Assembly (NCBI GenBank): GCA_025210265.1
Contig: JAOASD010000005.1
Span: 167,181-231,180, forward strand
From: Pelagimonas sp.
Lineage (GTDB): Bacteria > Pseudomonadota > Alphaproteobacteria > Rhodobacterales > Rhodobacteraceae
Direction: 5' to 3'
DNA: 64,000 nt
This document shows, piece by piece, positions 16,144 to 24,582 of the stretch. The translations under genes were made by a program, and so were the position numbers. The notes under the pieces are model-generated. The model did no database searches. It was not told where the DNA came from and saw only the letters and a program-made list of their open reading frames with translations. How positions within the stretch are numbered: the stretch's first letter is position 1; each line of letters opens with the position of its first letter.

Positions 16144-16317
16144 TTGCCTGTCACATCTCTGGCCATGCTCTTGATCATTGTCATCGCTGCTGCGGCGCTG
16201 ACGGTCTGGGCCATGACTGCCTGGGGTGTGTTGACCGTCTTGCCCCTGCTTTTGTGCCTTGCATTGATCGCCAGATGGGCGCTGGCACATGTTCCCAATG
16301 ACGACACCCACGCCTGA
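16144..16317 (+). CDS. small membrane protein (57 residues) coupled to the DUF1638 gene
   Basis: A TTG-started frame preceded by AGAGGAGAACGG. It encodes 57 residues: MPVTSLAMLLIIVIAAAALT begins a first hydrophobic segment, GVLTVLPLLLCLALIARW is a second, and the tail is short and acidic (HVPNDDTHA). Its stop TGA at 16315-16317 overlaps the beginning of the DUF1638 frame, whose own start lacks a good ribosome site. Translation of DUF1638 is therefore probably coupled to it. No homology is recognised. Confidence comes from the strong ribosome site, coherent two-helix topology and overlap. Confidence 0.6.
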   Translation: MPVTSLAMLLIIVIAAAALTVWAMTAWGVLTVLPLLLCLALIARWALAHVPNDDTHA

Positions 16318-17050
16318 CACACCTGCTTCTGCACGCCGCCGTTCGGGCGGACGCCGCCGTCGTGTGGCTGACACACCGCCTGCATCCACGTCCTCCAATC
16401 CGCTGACTGCTGACAGGTTGACCCGCGATGGGTTGGCCCCCAAAGGGGCAGGCCGTGTATTGCTGCTGGCTTGCGGGGCTCTGGCGCGGGAAATTCTGGC
16501 GCTGAAGGACAGCAATGGCTGGGATCACATGGATCTGGCCTGCTTGCCCGCGATCCTGCACAACCACCCTGAAAAGATCACCGATGCCGTGAGCGAGGCC
16601 GTCGCCAAACACCGCCTGTCTTATGATCAGATCTTTGTCGTTTACGCAGATTGCGGCACCGGCGGCTTACTGGAAGCCGCTTGCAAAGAGCTGGGGGTCG
16701 AGATGATCGCTGGCCCGCATTGCTATGCCTTTTTCGACGGGTTGGAGCGGTTTGAGGCCCGCGGCGAAGCCACGGCCTTTTACCTCACCGATTTTCTGGT
16801 GCGGCAGTTCGATGCCTTTGTCTGGAAACCGCTGGGGCTGGACCGCTATCCTGACCTGCGCGACATGTATTTCAGCAATTACGAAACGCTGGTCTACCTG
16901 GCCCAGACAGACGACCCTGTGCTATCCGACAAGGCCCGCGAGCAGGCCGCGCGGCTGGGCCTGGCTTATGAGCGTCGCGATACCGGCTATGGCGGATTGG
17001 CCACGGCGCTGTCCGGCTGGGCGGACGCCAGCAAACCAGCGCCCGAATAG
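16298..17050 (+). CDS. DUF1638 domain-containing protein
   Basis: 250 residues from the ATG at 16298; an in-frame ATG at 16289 is an alternative. The first 45 residues are disordered and basic (ARRRSGGRRRRVADT). The DUF1638 domain then begins at GRVLLLACGALAREI, with conserved cysteines in LACLPAILHN, VYADCGTGG and GPHCYAFF. DUF1638 genes are often found beside corrinoid methyltransferases and are suspected helpers of that chemistry; the activity is not established. The gene follows the corrinoid protein and the coupled membrane micro-ORF. The Arg-rich end echoes the one on Bmt. Confidence 0.88.
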   Translation: MTTPTPDTPASARRRSGGRRRRVADTPPASTSSNPLTADRLTRDGLAPKGAGRVLLLACGALAREILALKDSNGWDHMDLACLPAILHNHPEKITDAVSEAVAKHRLSYDQIFVVYADCGTGGLLEAACKELGVEMIAGPHCYAFFDGLERFEARGEATAFYLTDFLVRQFDAFVWKPLGLDRYPDLRDMYFSNYETLVYLAQTDDPVLSDKAREQAARLGLAYERRDTGYGGLATALSGWADASKPAPE

Positions 17051-17079
17051 CTCGGGATTTCAGCCCGCCGCTGAGGGGA

Positions 17080-18741
17080 TCAGCCGCCCTGCCCCTCCAG
17101 CAGCACGGTCGAGACCGGCACCAGCGCGACAGAGGCCGCGCGGTCCTGCAATCCCCACAGAACCAGCGCCGAAATCGTGTCGGCGCGCAACCGGCCCAGC
17201 ATGATCACCGCGCCCTCTTGTCGGGCACGGAACGCGGCCTGATCCAGAAAGCGGCGGATCACCACCGTATCCTGCCCCTGCCCGTCAAAATCGCGGAACA
17301 CCGTGGCCGAGGCCACTCCGGCCTTGGCCGCCAGCTGCTGCGCCGTATTCAACCCTTTGGGCTGCATCACCAGCCCATGGCCGGTTTCGGCCAGCACTGC
17401 GGTGACTTGATCCGACACGGCGCGGCTGCCCTGCAAGCCAGTCAACGGACCGCCCAGAACCGCCACGGCCTCGGGCACCGAATCAATCACGGCGGGCAGC
17501 AGGGTCTCCACATCGCTGGCCGTCGCGCCCGAGGGCAGATCCGCCAGCGCCAGCACGTCATAGCCCAGCGCACGATAGGCCCGCGCAGCAGCCGCCGCAT
17601 CCGGGTGGTCCGGGCTGATCGCAAAGCTGAGCGGGAACGGGAAAGGATCCAGCGCCTGCGGCCCCAGCGGGCCAGTGCCGTCATCAATCAGCACAACCGC
17701 CATGCGCGGCAGATCTGCCGCCACATCCGGTCTGTCCGCGGCAAAGCGTTGCAGCGGGCTGTCGGATTTCCCGGCCATGGGGGCGGGTGCATCAGGCGCA
17801 GTGTCTGCGCCAATGCTGGGCAGACGCCCCTGCGGCACAGCGGGCGCGCGTTCGGTCAGCGTGCCTGCGGGTGTGCCGATGGCCACGCGGGTCGGGCTTT
17901 CTTCTGCGTCGCTGATATTATCGGTGATTTCGGGCAGCACCGGGGCGGGGGTCGGAGTCTCAGATGAGGTCGGTGTCTCAGCGGAGGCGGGTGCCTCAAC
18001 GGGCTCTGGCTGCTCTGCGAGCGCAGCCGCCGGAACTTGATCAGGAGCGGGAGCGGTTTCGACAACCGGCGAGGCGGGGCCAGTTTCTTCTGCCAGGCTG
18101 TCCTGCGCCATCTCCGGTTCAGCGGGCAGCAAGGCGCTGTCTTCCAGCGGCAAAGGCGGCAGCGGCGGCTGCGCCGGGTTGGTGGAAATGGACAGCTCGT
18201 CCTCAGGCACGGACACATCGGGGATCTGCGCCTGCGCCGTGGGCAGAACCGGTGCATCGGTGTTGACGGCGACCTGAGCGCCCTGCCCTTCGGGGCTGGC
18301 TTCGGGCGCCGTGGGCTCCGCGCCCAATTGCGGCACGGCAAGCGGCGCGGTATCCGCCCCGACATCCGCAGGTGCGGCAGGTTGATCCGGCTGCGGCGCG
18401 GGTTGATCCGGCAAAGCCACGCCCTGTTCCGCCTGCGGACGGCGACCGGGTTTAGCCGGTTCGGCCATGGCAACAGCTTCGTCAGCGGGCTCGGCCGCCA
18501 TGTCATCAGCCGGGGCAGGATCGGTGACAGGTGTGAGATCGGGCGTTGAAACCGTGTCTGCCTGTGCGGCGGTCTCTGGCTCGGTCTTGGTCGGTTCGGC
18601 TGTCGGCACTGTCTGTGCCACCACATCCGGCGACCGCGCGGCAGGCGTTTCCGGCATCCCCACCATCAACGACAGACCACCCGCGCCCAAGCCCGCCACA
18701 ACGGTGCCCATCAACGCCCCTGCCAGTAATCCCCGTGCCAT
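17080..18741 (-). CDS. divergent polysaccharide deacetylase family protein with long Pro/Ala-rich linker
   Basis: 553 residues. An N-terminal membrane anchor or signal (LLAGALMGTVVAGLGAGGLSLMV) is followed by about 300 residues of Pro/Ala/Glu-rich low complexity with many PAP and TPE repeats. A C-terminal NodB-like barrel then starts near PRMAVVLIDDG and ends near ALVPVSTVLLEGQGG. The divergent subfamily keeps FAISP and GHGLVMQP but lacks the standard His-His zinc pair in recognisable form. It acts in the periplasm. The linker probably spans the peptidoglycan layer. Its substrate is unknown. Confidence 0.85.
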   Translation of the reverse strand: MARGLLAGALMGTVVAGLGAGGLSLMVGMPETPAARSPDVVAQTVPTAEPTKTEPETAAQADTVSTPDLTPVTDPAPADDMAAEPADEAVAMAEPAKPGRRPQAEQGVALPDQPAPQPDQPAAPADVGADTAPLAVPQLGAEPTAPEASPEGQGAQVAVNTDAPVLPTAQAQIPDVSVPEDELSISTNPAQPPLPPLPLEDSALLPAEPEMAQDSLAEETGPASPVVETAPAPDQVPAAALAEQPEPVEAPASAETPTSSETPTPAPVLPEITDNISDAEESPTRVAIGTPAGTLTERAPAVPQGRLPSIGADTAPDAPAPMAGKSDSPLQRFAADRPDVAADLPRMAVVLIDDGTGPLGPQALDPFPFPLSFAISPDHPDAAAAARAYRALGYDVLALADLPSGATASDVETLLPAVIDSVPEAVAVLGGPLTGLQGSRAVSDQVTAVLAETGHGLVMQPKGLNTAQQLAAKAGVASATVFRDFDGQGQDTVVIRRFLDQAAFRARQEGAVIMLGRLRADTISALVLWGLQDRAASVALVPVSTVLLEGQGG

Positions 18742-18932
18742 GGCTGCCCTGCCCTTTCGCTGCGGTCACGCGCTGCATCAGCACGCCCTGATATGCCTCA
18801 CCTGCACAAATCGACATCCGGGGTGGGGCTGTTCTTTGGCCGCCCTTGACGTCCCCCGACCTGCCTGCGCATGTATACCGCCAAAGCTATACCGCGATTG
18901 GGCCCATGCCCGCCAGCCCTTCCGAGGACAAC

Positions 18933-19520
18933 ATGCTGCTGCTGATCGACAACTATGACAGTTTTACCTACAACCTCGTCCATTATCTGGGCGAATTGGG
19001 CGCCGATGTGCAGGTGCATCGCAATGATGCGCTGAACGTACAAGAAGCCATGGCGCTGAAGCCCGAGGCCATCCTGCTCAGCCCCGGCCCCTGTGACCCG
19101 GATCAGGCGGGCATCTGTCTGGCCCTGACCGAGGCCGCCGCTGAAACGCGCACCCCCTTGATGGGGGTCTGCCTGGGGCATCAGACCATCGGTCAGGCGT
19201 TTGGCGGCACGGTCGTGCGCCATTCGGAAATCGTGCATGGTAAGATGGGTGAAATCCACCACAAGGGCAAAGGTGTGTTTGCCGGGCTGCCCTCGCCGCT
19301 GCAGGCCACGCGCTATCATTCGCTGGTGGTGCGCCGTGATGACCTGCCCGAGGCGCTGGAAATCACTGCCGAGCTGCCCGACGGCACGATCATGGGGCTG
19401 CGCCACCGCGAGCTGCCCATCGAGGGCGTGCAGTTCCACCCGGAATCGATCCGCTCTGAACATGGTCATGCCATGCTGCAGAACTTCCTGGATATGGCCA
19501 AGATGAAGGTGTCCGCATGA
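18933..19520 (+). CDS. trpG: anthranilate synthase component II (glutamine amidotransferase)
   Basis: 195 residues, a class I amidotransferase supplying ammonia to TrpE or PabB. It has [20 protein letters not shown] at the start, the nucleophile elbow GVCLGHQ and VQFHPESI. In this group it may serve both tryptophan and folate synthesis. The start at 18933 follows CCGAGGACA; earlier in-frame codons are not family-like. No trpE is adjacent. It is the first gene of a run in which trpG, trpD, ung, trpC, moaC and moeA overlap or nearly abut. Confidence 0.95.
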   Translation: MLLLIDNYDSFTYNLVHYLGELGADVQVHRNDALNVQEAMALKPEAILLSPGPCDPDQAGICLALTEAAAETRTPLMGVCLGHQTIGQAFGGTVVRHSEIVHGKMGEIHHKGKGVFAGLPSPLQATRYHSLVVRRDDLPEALEITAELPDGTIMGLRHRELPIEGVQFHPESIRSEHGHAMLQNFLDMAKMKVSA

Positions 19521-20539
19521 GCGACCTGATCAAACCGCTGATCGGCGCTGCTGCTGATCGCCCGCTGACCCGCGCCGAGGCCGAAACCGCCTTTGGCGAG
19601 CTGTTCGAAGGCAATGCCAGCCCGGCCCAGATCGCAGGCCTGCTTATGGCGCTGCGCACGCGCGGCGAAACCGTGGATGAATATTCCGCCGCCGCCAGCG
19701 TCATGCGCGCCAAATGCAACAAGGTCAGCGCCCCCGCAGGTGCCATGGACATTGTCGGCACCGGCGGCGATGGCAAAGGCACGCTGAATATTTCCACCGC
19801 CACTGCCTTTGTCGTGGCGGGCGCAGGTGTGACTGTGGCCAAACATGGCAACCGCAATCTCAGCTCCAAATCCGGGGCGGCGGATGCGCTGGGTCAGATG
19901 GGCATCAATGTGATGATCGGGGCCGAAGCGGTTGAAAAGGCGCTGGAAAGCGTCGGCATCTGTTTCATGATGGCCCCCATGCATCACCCGGCAATGAAAC
20001 ATGTCATGCCAGTGCGGATGGATCTGGGCACGCGCACGATTTTCAACATTCTCGGGCCGCTGACCAACCCGGCAGGCGTCAAACGCCAACTAACCGGTGC
20101 CTTTACCCGCGATCTGATCCGCCCTATGGCCGAGACGCTGGGCCAGCTGGGGTCCGAGCGCGCCTGGCTGGTGCATGGCTCGGACGGCACGGATGAGCTG
20201 GCGATTTCCGGTATCAGCTGGGTCGCCGCGCTGGAAGAAGACGGCAGCATCCGCGAGGTCGAGCTGCATCCCGAAGATGCGGGCCTGCCCGTGCACCCGT
20301 TCGAAGACATCCTTGGCGGATCGCCCGAGGAAAATGGCAAGGCATTTGCTGCCCTGCTGGACGGGGCGCAGAATGCCTATCGCGATGCGGTTCTGCTGAA
20401 CAGTGCTGCGGCGCTGGTTGTGGCGGGCAAGGCAGACGCGCTAAAGCAAGGCGTTGAAATGGCGCGCGACAGCATCGACAGCGGTGCCGCCAAAGGCAAG
20501 GTTCAGGCGCTGGCCAAGGCCACGCAGGCGGCCTCCTGA
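19517..20539 (+). CDS. trpD: anthranilate phosphoribosyltransferase
   Basis: 340 residues. It transfers phosphoribose from PRPP to anthranilate, the second step of tryptophan synthesis. Signatures are [15 protein letters not shown] (PRPP site), [15 protein letters not shown], and [13 protein letters not shown]. Length and domain order are normal. Its ATG overlaps the trpG stop (ATGA, 19517-19520), showing translational coupling. It is followed 6 bases later by ung rather than directly by trpC. Confidence 0.97.
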   Translation: MSDLIKPLIGAAADRPLTRAEAETAFGELFEGNASPAQIAGLLMALRTRGETVDEYSAAASVMRAKCNKVSAPAGAMDIVGTGGDGKGTLNISTATAFVVAGAGVTVAKHGNRNLSSKSGAADALGQMGINVMIGAEAVEKALESVGICFMMAPMHHPAMKHVMPVRMDLGTRTIFNILGPLTNPAGVKRQLTGAFTRDLIRPMAETLGQLGSERAWLVHGSDGTDELAISGISWVAALEEDGSIREVELHPEDAGLPVHPFEDILGGSPEENGKAFAALLDGAQNAYRDAVLLNSAAALVVAGKADALKQGVEMARDSIDSGAAKGKVQALAKATQAAS

Positions 20540-20545
20540 CGCGCC

Positions 20546-21205
20546 ATGCCCCTGACGCCCCCGTCTGACTGGGCGCATCTGCCCTTTTTCACGCAGGATC
20601 TGCCCCGCATCCAGCACGCCCTGGATGCGGAGGACCGCGTGATCCTGCCCCCCGAGGATCAGGTTTTTGCCGCGCTCACCGCCTGCGCGCCAGACCAGAC
20701 CCGCGTCGTGATCCTGGGTCAGGATCCCTATCCCACACCCGGCCACGCCCATGGGCTGTCCTTTTCCGTCGCCCCGGATGTGCGCCCGCTGCCGCGCTCT
20801 TTGACCAATATTTACAAAGAGATGCAGGATGATCTGGGCGCAATCCCTGAAAATGGCGACCTGCGGTTCTGGGCCGCGCAGGGCGTGCTGCTCCTGAACA
20901 CCGCGCTGACCGTTCCGGCGGGTGCCGCCAATGCGCATAAGAACCTTGGCTGGTCGAAACTGACCGCGCAGGTCATGGCCAGCCTGTCTGATCGCCCACG
21001 CGCCTTTATCCTGTGGGGCAATCACGCGCAGGGCTTTGCCAAACATATCGCGCCGCCCGCCCAGGGCAGCCATCTGATGATTGAAACCGCCCATCCCTCT
21101 CCGCTTTCCGCGCGCCGGGGCTTTTTCGGCTCCCGCCCCTTTTCCAAGGTCAATGCGTGGCTTAAAGCCAATGGGGACACGCCGATAGACTGGACAACGC
21201 CATGA
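20546..21205 (+). CDS. ung: uracil-DNA glycosylase, family 1
   Basis: 219 residues. It removes uracil from DNA. The catalytic water-activating loop is [17 protein letters not shown] (Asp near residue 60), the uracil pocket is LLLNTALTV, and the minor-groove loop is [14 protein letters not shown], all family 1 hallmarks. It lies between trpD and trpC: 6 bases after trpD and overlapping the trpC start by 4 (ATGA). It must therefore be expressed with the tryptophan and molybdenum-cofactor genes. I see no SOS box in front of it. Confidence 0.96.
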   Translation: MPLTPPSDWAHLPFFTQDLPRIQHALDAEDRVILPPEDQVFAALTACAPDQTRVVILGQDPYPTPGHAHGLSFSVAPDVRPLPRSLTNIYKEMQDDLGAIPENGDLRFWAAQGVLLLNTALTVPAGAANAHKNLGWSKLTAQVMASLSDRPRAFILWGNHAQGFAKHIAPPAQGSHLMIETAHPSPLSARRGFFGSRPFSKVNAWLKANGDTPIDWTTP

Positions 21206-22017
21206 CGACGACCATCCTGGACAAGATCAAAGCCTACAAGCTGGAGGAAGTGGCCGCAGACAAAGCCGCCAAACCGCTGGAGGCCGTGGAGGCAGAAGCG
21301 CGCGAGGCCGCCCCACTGCGCCCCTTTGGTCAGCGTTTGATGGAGGCCGCGGCGACGGGCTATGGCCTGATCAGCGAGGTCAAAAAGGCCTCTCCCTCCA
21401 AAGGGTTGATCCGCGCGGATTTCGAACCCGCCAAGCTGGCCAAAGCCTATGAGGATGGCGGCGCGACCTGCCTGTCGGTGCTGACCGACACCCCCAGCTT
21501 TCAGGGCGCCAAGGAATTTCTGGTCGCGGCCCGCGCTGCGACCAACATGCCCGCCCTGCGCAAGGATTTCATGTATGACACCTATCAGGTGGCCGAGGCC
21601 CGCGCGTTAAACGCCGACTGCATCCTGATCATCATGGCCAGCGTGTCCGATGCGCAGGCCGCCGAGCTGGAAGACGCGGCCTTCAGCTGGGGCATGGATG
21701 CGCTGATCGAGGTGCATGACGCAGCGGAACTAGAGCGCGCGCTGAGGCTGAAATCCAAGCTGATCGGCGTGAATAACCGCAATCTCAAGACCTTTGAAAC
21801 CTCGCTCGACACCACGCGCGAGCTGTCCAAGGGCCTGCCGGATGGGCGCTTCCTGATCTCTGAATCCGGCCTCAATAGCCCGGCGGATCTGGCGGATATG
21901 GCCGGCTTTGGCGCGCGCGCCTTCCTGATCGGCGAAAGCCTGATGCGTCAGGAGGATGTGACCTCTGCCACGCAAACCCTGCTGGCCAACCCGGTCCCCG
22001 CGCAGGTGCAGGCATGA
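21202..22017 (+). CDS. trpC: indole-3-glycerol-phosphate synthase
   Basis: 271 residues, a single-domain TIM barrel that closes the indole ring from CdRP. Signatures are [46 protein letters not shown] and ISESGL. It is not fused to TrpF. The start overlaps ung by 4 bases and the end overlaps moaC by 4, so it is translationally coupled on both sides. Confidence 0.97.
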   Translation: MTTTILDKIKAYKLEEVAADKAAKPLEAVEAEAREAAPLRPFGQRLMEAAATGYGLISEVKKASPSKGLIRADFEPAKLAKAYEDGGATCLSVLTDTPSFQGAKEFLVAARAATNMPALRKDFMYDTYQVAEARALNADCILIIMASVSDAQAAELEDAAFSWGMDALIEVHDAAELERALRLKSKLIGVNNRNLKTFETSLDTTRELSKGLPDGRFLISESGLNSPADLADMAGFGARAFLIGESLMRQEDVTSATQTLLANPVPAQVQA

Positions 22018-22490
22018 GCGGCCTGTCCCATTTTGACGCCGAGGGCAACGCCCATATGGTCGATGTCTCGGACAAGGCGGTGACCTCGCGCATCGCCACG
22101 GCCACCGGTTGGGTCCGCATGGCGCCCGAAACCTTTGCCCTGATCTCTGAGGGCCGCGCCAAGAAAGGCGATGTGATCGGTGTCGCCCGGCTGGCCGGCA
22201 TCATGGGCGCAAAAAAGACGCCCGAACTGATCCCGCTCTGCCATCCGCTGCCGATCACCAAAGTCACGGTGGACCTGACCGCCGACCCGGACCTGCCCGG
22301 CCTGCGCATCACCGGCACCGTCAAAACCACCGGCCAGACCGGCGTGGAAATGGAGGCGTTGACCGCAGTATCCACCGCCGCGCTGACCGTCTATGACATG
22401 GTAAAAGCCGTTGATAAGGCGATGGAAATCGGTGGAATTCACGTCACCCTGAAAGACGGCGGCAAATCCGGGCGGTACGAGTCAGAATGA
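22014..22490 (+). CDS. moaC: cyclic pyranopterin monophosphate synthase
   Basis: 158 residues. It acts after MoaA to form cPMP, the first stable molybdenum-cofactor precursor. Conserved elements are [42 protein letters not shown] and [20 protein letters not shown], including the catalytic Lys in MVKAVDK. It overlaps trpC and moeA by 4 bases each. The grouping of trp and moco genes is common in Rhodobacteraceae. Confidence 0.97.
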   Translation: MSGLSHFDAEGNAHMVDVSDKAVTSRIATATGWVRMAPETFALISEGRAKKGDVIGVARLAGIMGAKKTPELIPLCHPLPITKVTVDLTADPDLPGLRITGTVKTTGQTGVEMEALTAVSTAALTVYDMVKAVDKAMEIGGIHVTLKDGGKSGRYESE

Positions 22491-23653
22491 TCCCCGTCGC
22501 AGAGGCCCTTGACCGGCTGTTCGCCCTCACCACCCCCTGCGGCATCGAAGAGGTTCCTTTGCAGGAGGCATCAGGCCGTGTGCTGGCCGCGCCCTTGCGC
22601 AGCAGCCGTGCGCAGCCACCTTTTCCGGCCTCCGCCATGGATGGCTATGCGGTGGTTTCGGGCAAACCCGGCGACATGTTCCGCGTGATCGGGGAAAGCG
22701 CGGCGGGCCATCGCTTTGATGGCTCTGTCGGCGCGGGCGAGGCTGTGCGCATCTTTACCGGCGCTCCGGTGCCTGCGGGCGCAACCCGCATCATCATCCA
22801 AGAGGACGTGATCCGCGACGGCGATCAAATCACCCTGCGCGATCAACTGGATAGCAGCACCTACATCCGCCCTGCCGGCACGGATTTCGGCCCTGACAGC
22901 GAGATCCCCGCCCCGCGCCTCCTTGGCCCCAATGACATCGCTCTGATGGCTGCGATGAACATCGCCCGCGTGCCCGTGCGCCGCCGCCCCATCGTGGCGC
23001 TGATCTCGACCGGAGACGAACTCGTCATGCCCGGCGAGCAGCCCGGCCCGGATCAAATTATCGTCTCCAACACCTTTGGCCTGCACGCCCTGCTGCGCGA
23101 TCTGGGGGCGGAACCGCGCCTGCTGCCCATCGCGCGCGACAATGTGGACAGTCTGCGCATTGTGTTTGGGCTGGTCGAGGATGCCGATCTGGTGATCACC
23201 ATCGGCGGTGCCTCTGTCGGGGATCATGACCTGGTGGCTGATGTGGCTGCCGAGCTGGGCATGGAGCAGAGCTTTCACAAGGTGGCCATGCGTCCGGGCA
23301 AACCGCTGATGTCGGGGCGCATGGGGTCGGCCATGATGATGGGACTGCCGGGCAATCCCGTGTCGGCCATGGTCTGCGGCCATGTCTTTGTTGCGCCGGT
23401 GATCCGCGCGATGCTGGGGCTGGGTGCGGCGGCGATGCCCACAATGCAGGTGCCGCTGGCGGCCCCGGTGGGTGCCAATGGTCCGCGCGAACATTATATG
23501 CGCGCGGTACTGGGGCCTGATGGGCTGGTGGCGGCGGAACGTCAGGATTCCAGCTTGCTGAGTGTGCTGGGCGCGGCCAATGCGCTGCTGATCCGACCAC
23601 CCCATGATCCGGCCCGCGAGACCGGGGAAATCATGCGCTATCTGCCCCTATAA
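22487..23653 (+). CDS. moeA: molybdopterin molybdotransferase
   Basis: 388 residues. It inserts molybdate into adenylated molybdopterin. Visible are ASAMDGYAV near residue 47, [16 protein letters not shown], the MoCF-binding [16 protein letters not shown] and [12 protein letters not shown], then [13 protein letters not shown]-terminal domain IV follows. It overlaps moaC by 4 bases, and lexA follows 162 bases later under its own promoter. Confidence 0.96.
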   Translation: MIPVAEALDRLFALTTPCGIEEVPLQEASGRVLAAPLRSSRAQPPFPASAMDGYAVVSGKPGDMFRVIGESAAGHRFDGSVGAGEAVRIFTGAPVPAGATRIIIQEDVIRDGDQITLRDQLDSSTYIRPAGTDFGPDSEIPAPRLLGPNDIALMAAMNIARVPVRRRPIVALISTGDELVMPGEQPGPDQIIVSNTFGLHALLRDLGAEPRLLPIARDNVDSLRIVFGLVEDADLVITIGGASVGDHDLVADVAAELGMEQSFHKVAMRPGKPLMSGRMGSAMMMGLPGNPVSAMVCGHVFVAPVIRAMLGLGAAAMPTMQVPLAAPVGANGPREHYMRAVLGPDGLVAAERQDSSLLSVLGAANALLIRPPHDPARETGEIMRYLPL

Positions 23654-23750
23654 GGGCAAAATCCCCTCAGCTCCCCTTTCCGCGTTAGCGAAAATTTAAC
23701 TCACCTTGCCCCAAACTGCCCCTGTTCAAAGCAGATGGCGGACAAGCGCG

Positions 23751-23779
23751 TTGACACAAAACGGGAACATGCGTAGAAC
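23751..23779 (+). promoter_or_regulatory. lexA promoter (-35/-10)
   Basis: TTGACA (23751-23756), a 17-base spacer and TAGAAC (23774-23779) form a near-consensus vegetative promoter. The SOS box overlaps the -10, so bound LexA would block polymerase. Confidence 0.65.
23765..23779 (+). promoter_or_regulatory. LexA box upstream of lexA
   Basis: GAACATGCGTAGAAC is GAAC-N7-GAAC, the complement of the alphaproteobacterial SOS box GTTC-N7-GTTC. It lies 36 bases before the lexA start codon and covers the -10, as expected for autorepression. Confidence 0.85.
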
Positions 23780-23815
23780 AAAAGTTAACAACCTCTCGGG
23801 ATGGGGCGAACGGCT

Positions 23816-24529
23816 ATGCTGACCAAAAAACAACTCGACCTGCTGGATTTCATCAACAAGCGCATGGCGCGCGATGGTGTCCCCCCCAGTTTTGACGAGA
23901 TGAAGGACGCGTTGAACCTGCGCTCCAAATCCGGCATCCACCGCCTGATCACGGCGCTGGAGGAACGTGGCTTTATCCGTCGGCTGGCCCACCGCGCCCG
24001 CGCTATTGAAATCGTGAAACTGCCCGAAAGCCTGGGTGGCCCGCCGCAGGCTGCTGGTTCTGGCTTTTCGCCCCGTGTGATTGATGGCGACCGTCCGAAT
24101 GACCCCGCGCAACCTGCCAATGCGCAAAGCGTGTCGGGCAATGTGATGACCGAACTGCCCCTGATGGGCCGCATCGCCGCCGGTGTCCCGATTGAGGCGA
24201 TCAATGACGCGCCCCCCGCCGTGGCGGTGCCGGGCAATATGATCAGCGGATCGGGCGCGCATTACGCGCTGGAGGTCAAGGGCGACTCCATGATCAACGC
24301 GGGCATCAATGATGGCGATGTGGTGATCATTCAGGAATCCAGCAGTGCGCAAGAGGGCGACATCGTGGTCGCTCAGGTCGAAGGGTACGAAGCCACGCTG
24401 AAACGGTTTTACCGCCGGGGCGAAATGATCGTGCTCGAAGCCGCGAACCCGGCTTATGAGGCGCGCGTGCTGCCCAAAGGCTCCGTTTCGGTTCAGGGCC
24501 GTCTGGTCGGGCTGATCCGCACCTATTGA
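23816..24529 (+). CDS. lexA: LexA repressor
   Basis: 237 residues. It represses the DNA-damage regulon and is cleaved with RecA filament help. The N-terminal winged helix ([17 protein letters not shown] to about residue 70) is followed by a linker and the S24 peptidase domain. The cleavage site Ala-Gly is in RIAAGVP, the catalytic serine in [11 protein letters not shown] and the catalytic lysine in EATLKRFYR. The start at 23816 matches the family start MLTKKQ. It has its own promoter with an SOS box, and a terminator shared with the convergent comEC. Confidence 0.97.
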   Translation: MLTKKQLDLLDFINKRMARDGVPPSFDEMKDALNLRSKSGIHRLITALEERGFIRRLAHRARAIEIVKLPESLGGPPQAAGSGFSPRVIDGDRPNDPAQPANAQSVSGNVMTELPLMGRIAAGVPIEAINDAPPAVAVPGNMISGSGAHYALEVKGDSMINAGINDGDVVIIQESSSAQEGDIVVAQVEGYEATLKRFYRRGEMIVLEAANPAYEARVLPKGSVSVQGRLVGLIRTY

Positions 24530-24549
24530 TCCGCCCCCCGGTTCAAGAC

Positions 24550-24577
24550 AAAAAACCACCGCCCCGCGGTGGTTTTT
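24550..24577. terminator. bidirectional terminator between lexA and comEC
   Basis: AAAAACCACCGC and GCGGTGGTTTTT form a 12-bp stem around CC, with T-runs on both strands. It separates the convergent lexA and comEC genes. Confidence 0.9.
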
Positions 24578-24582
24578 CTCAT

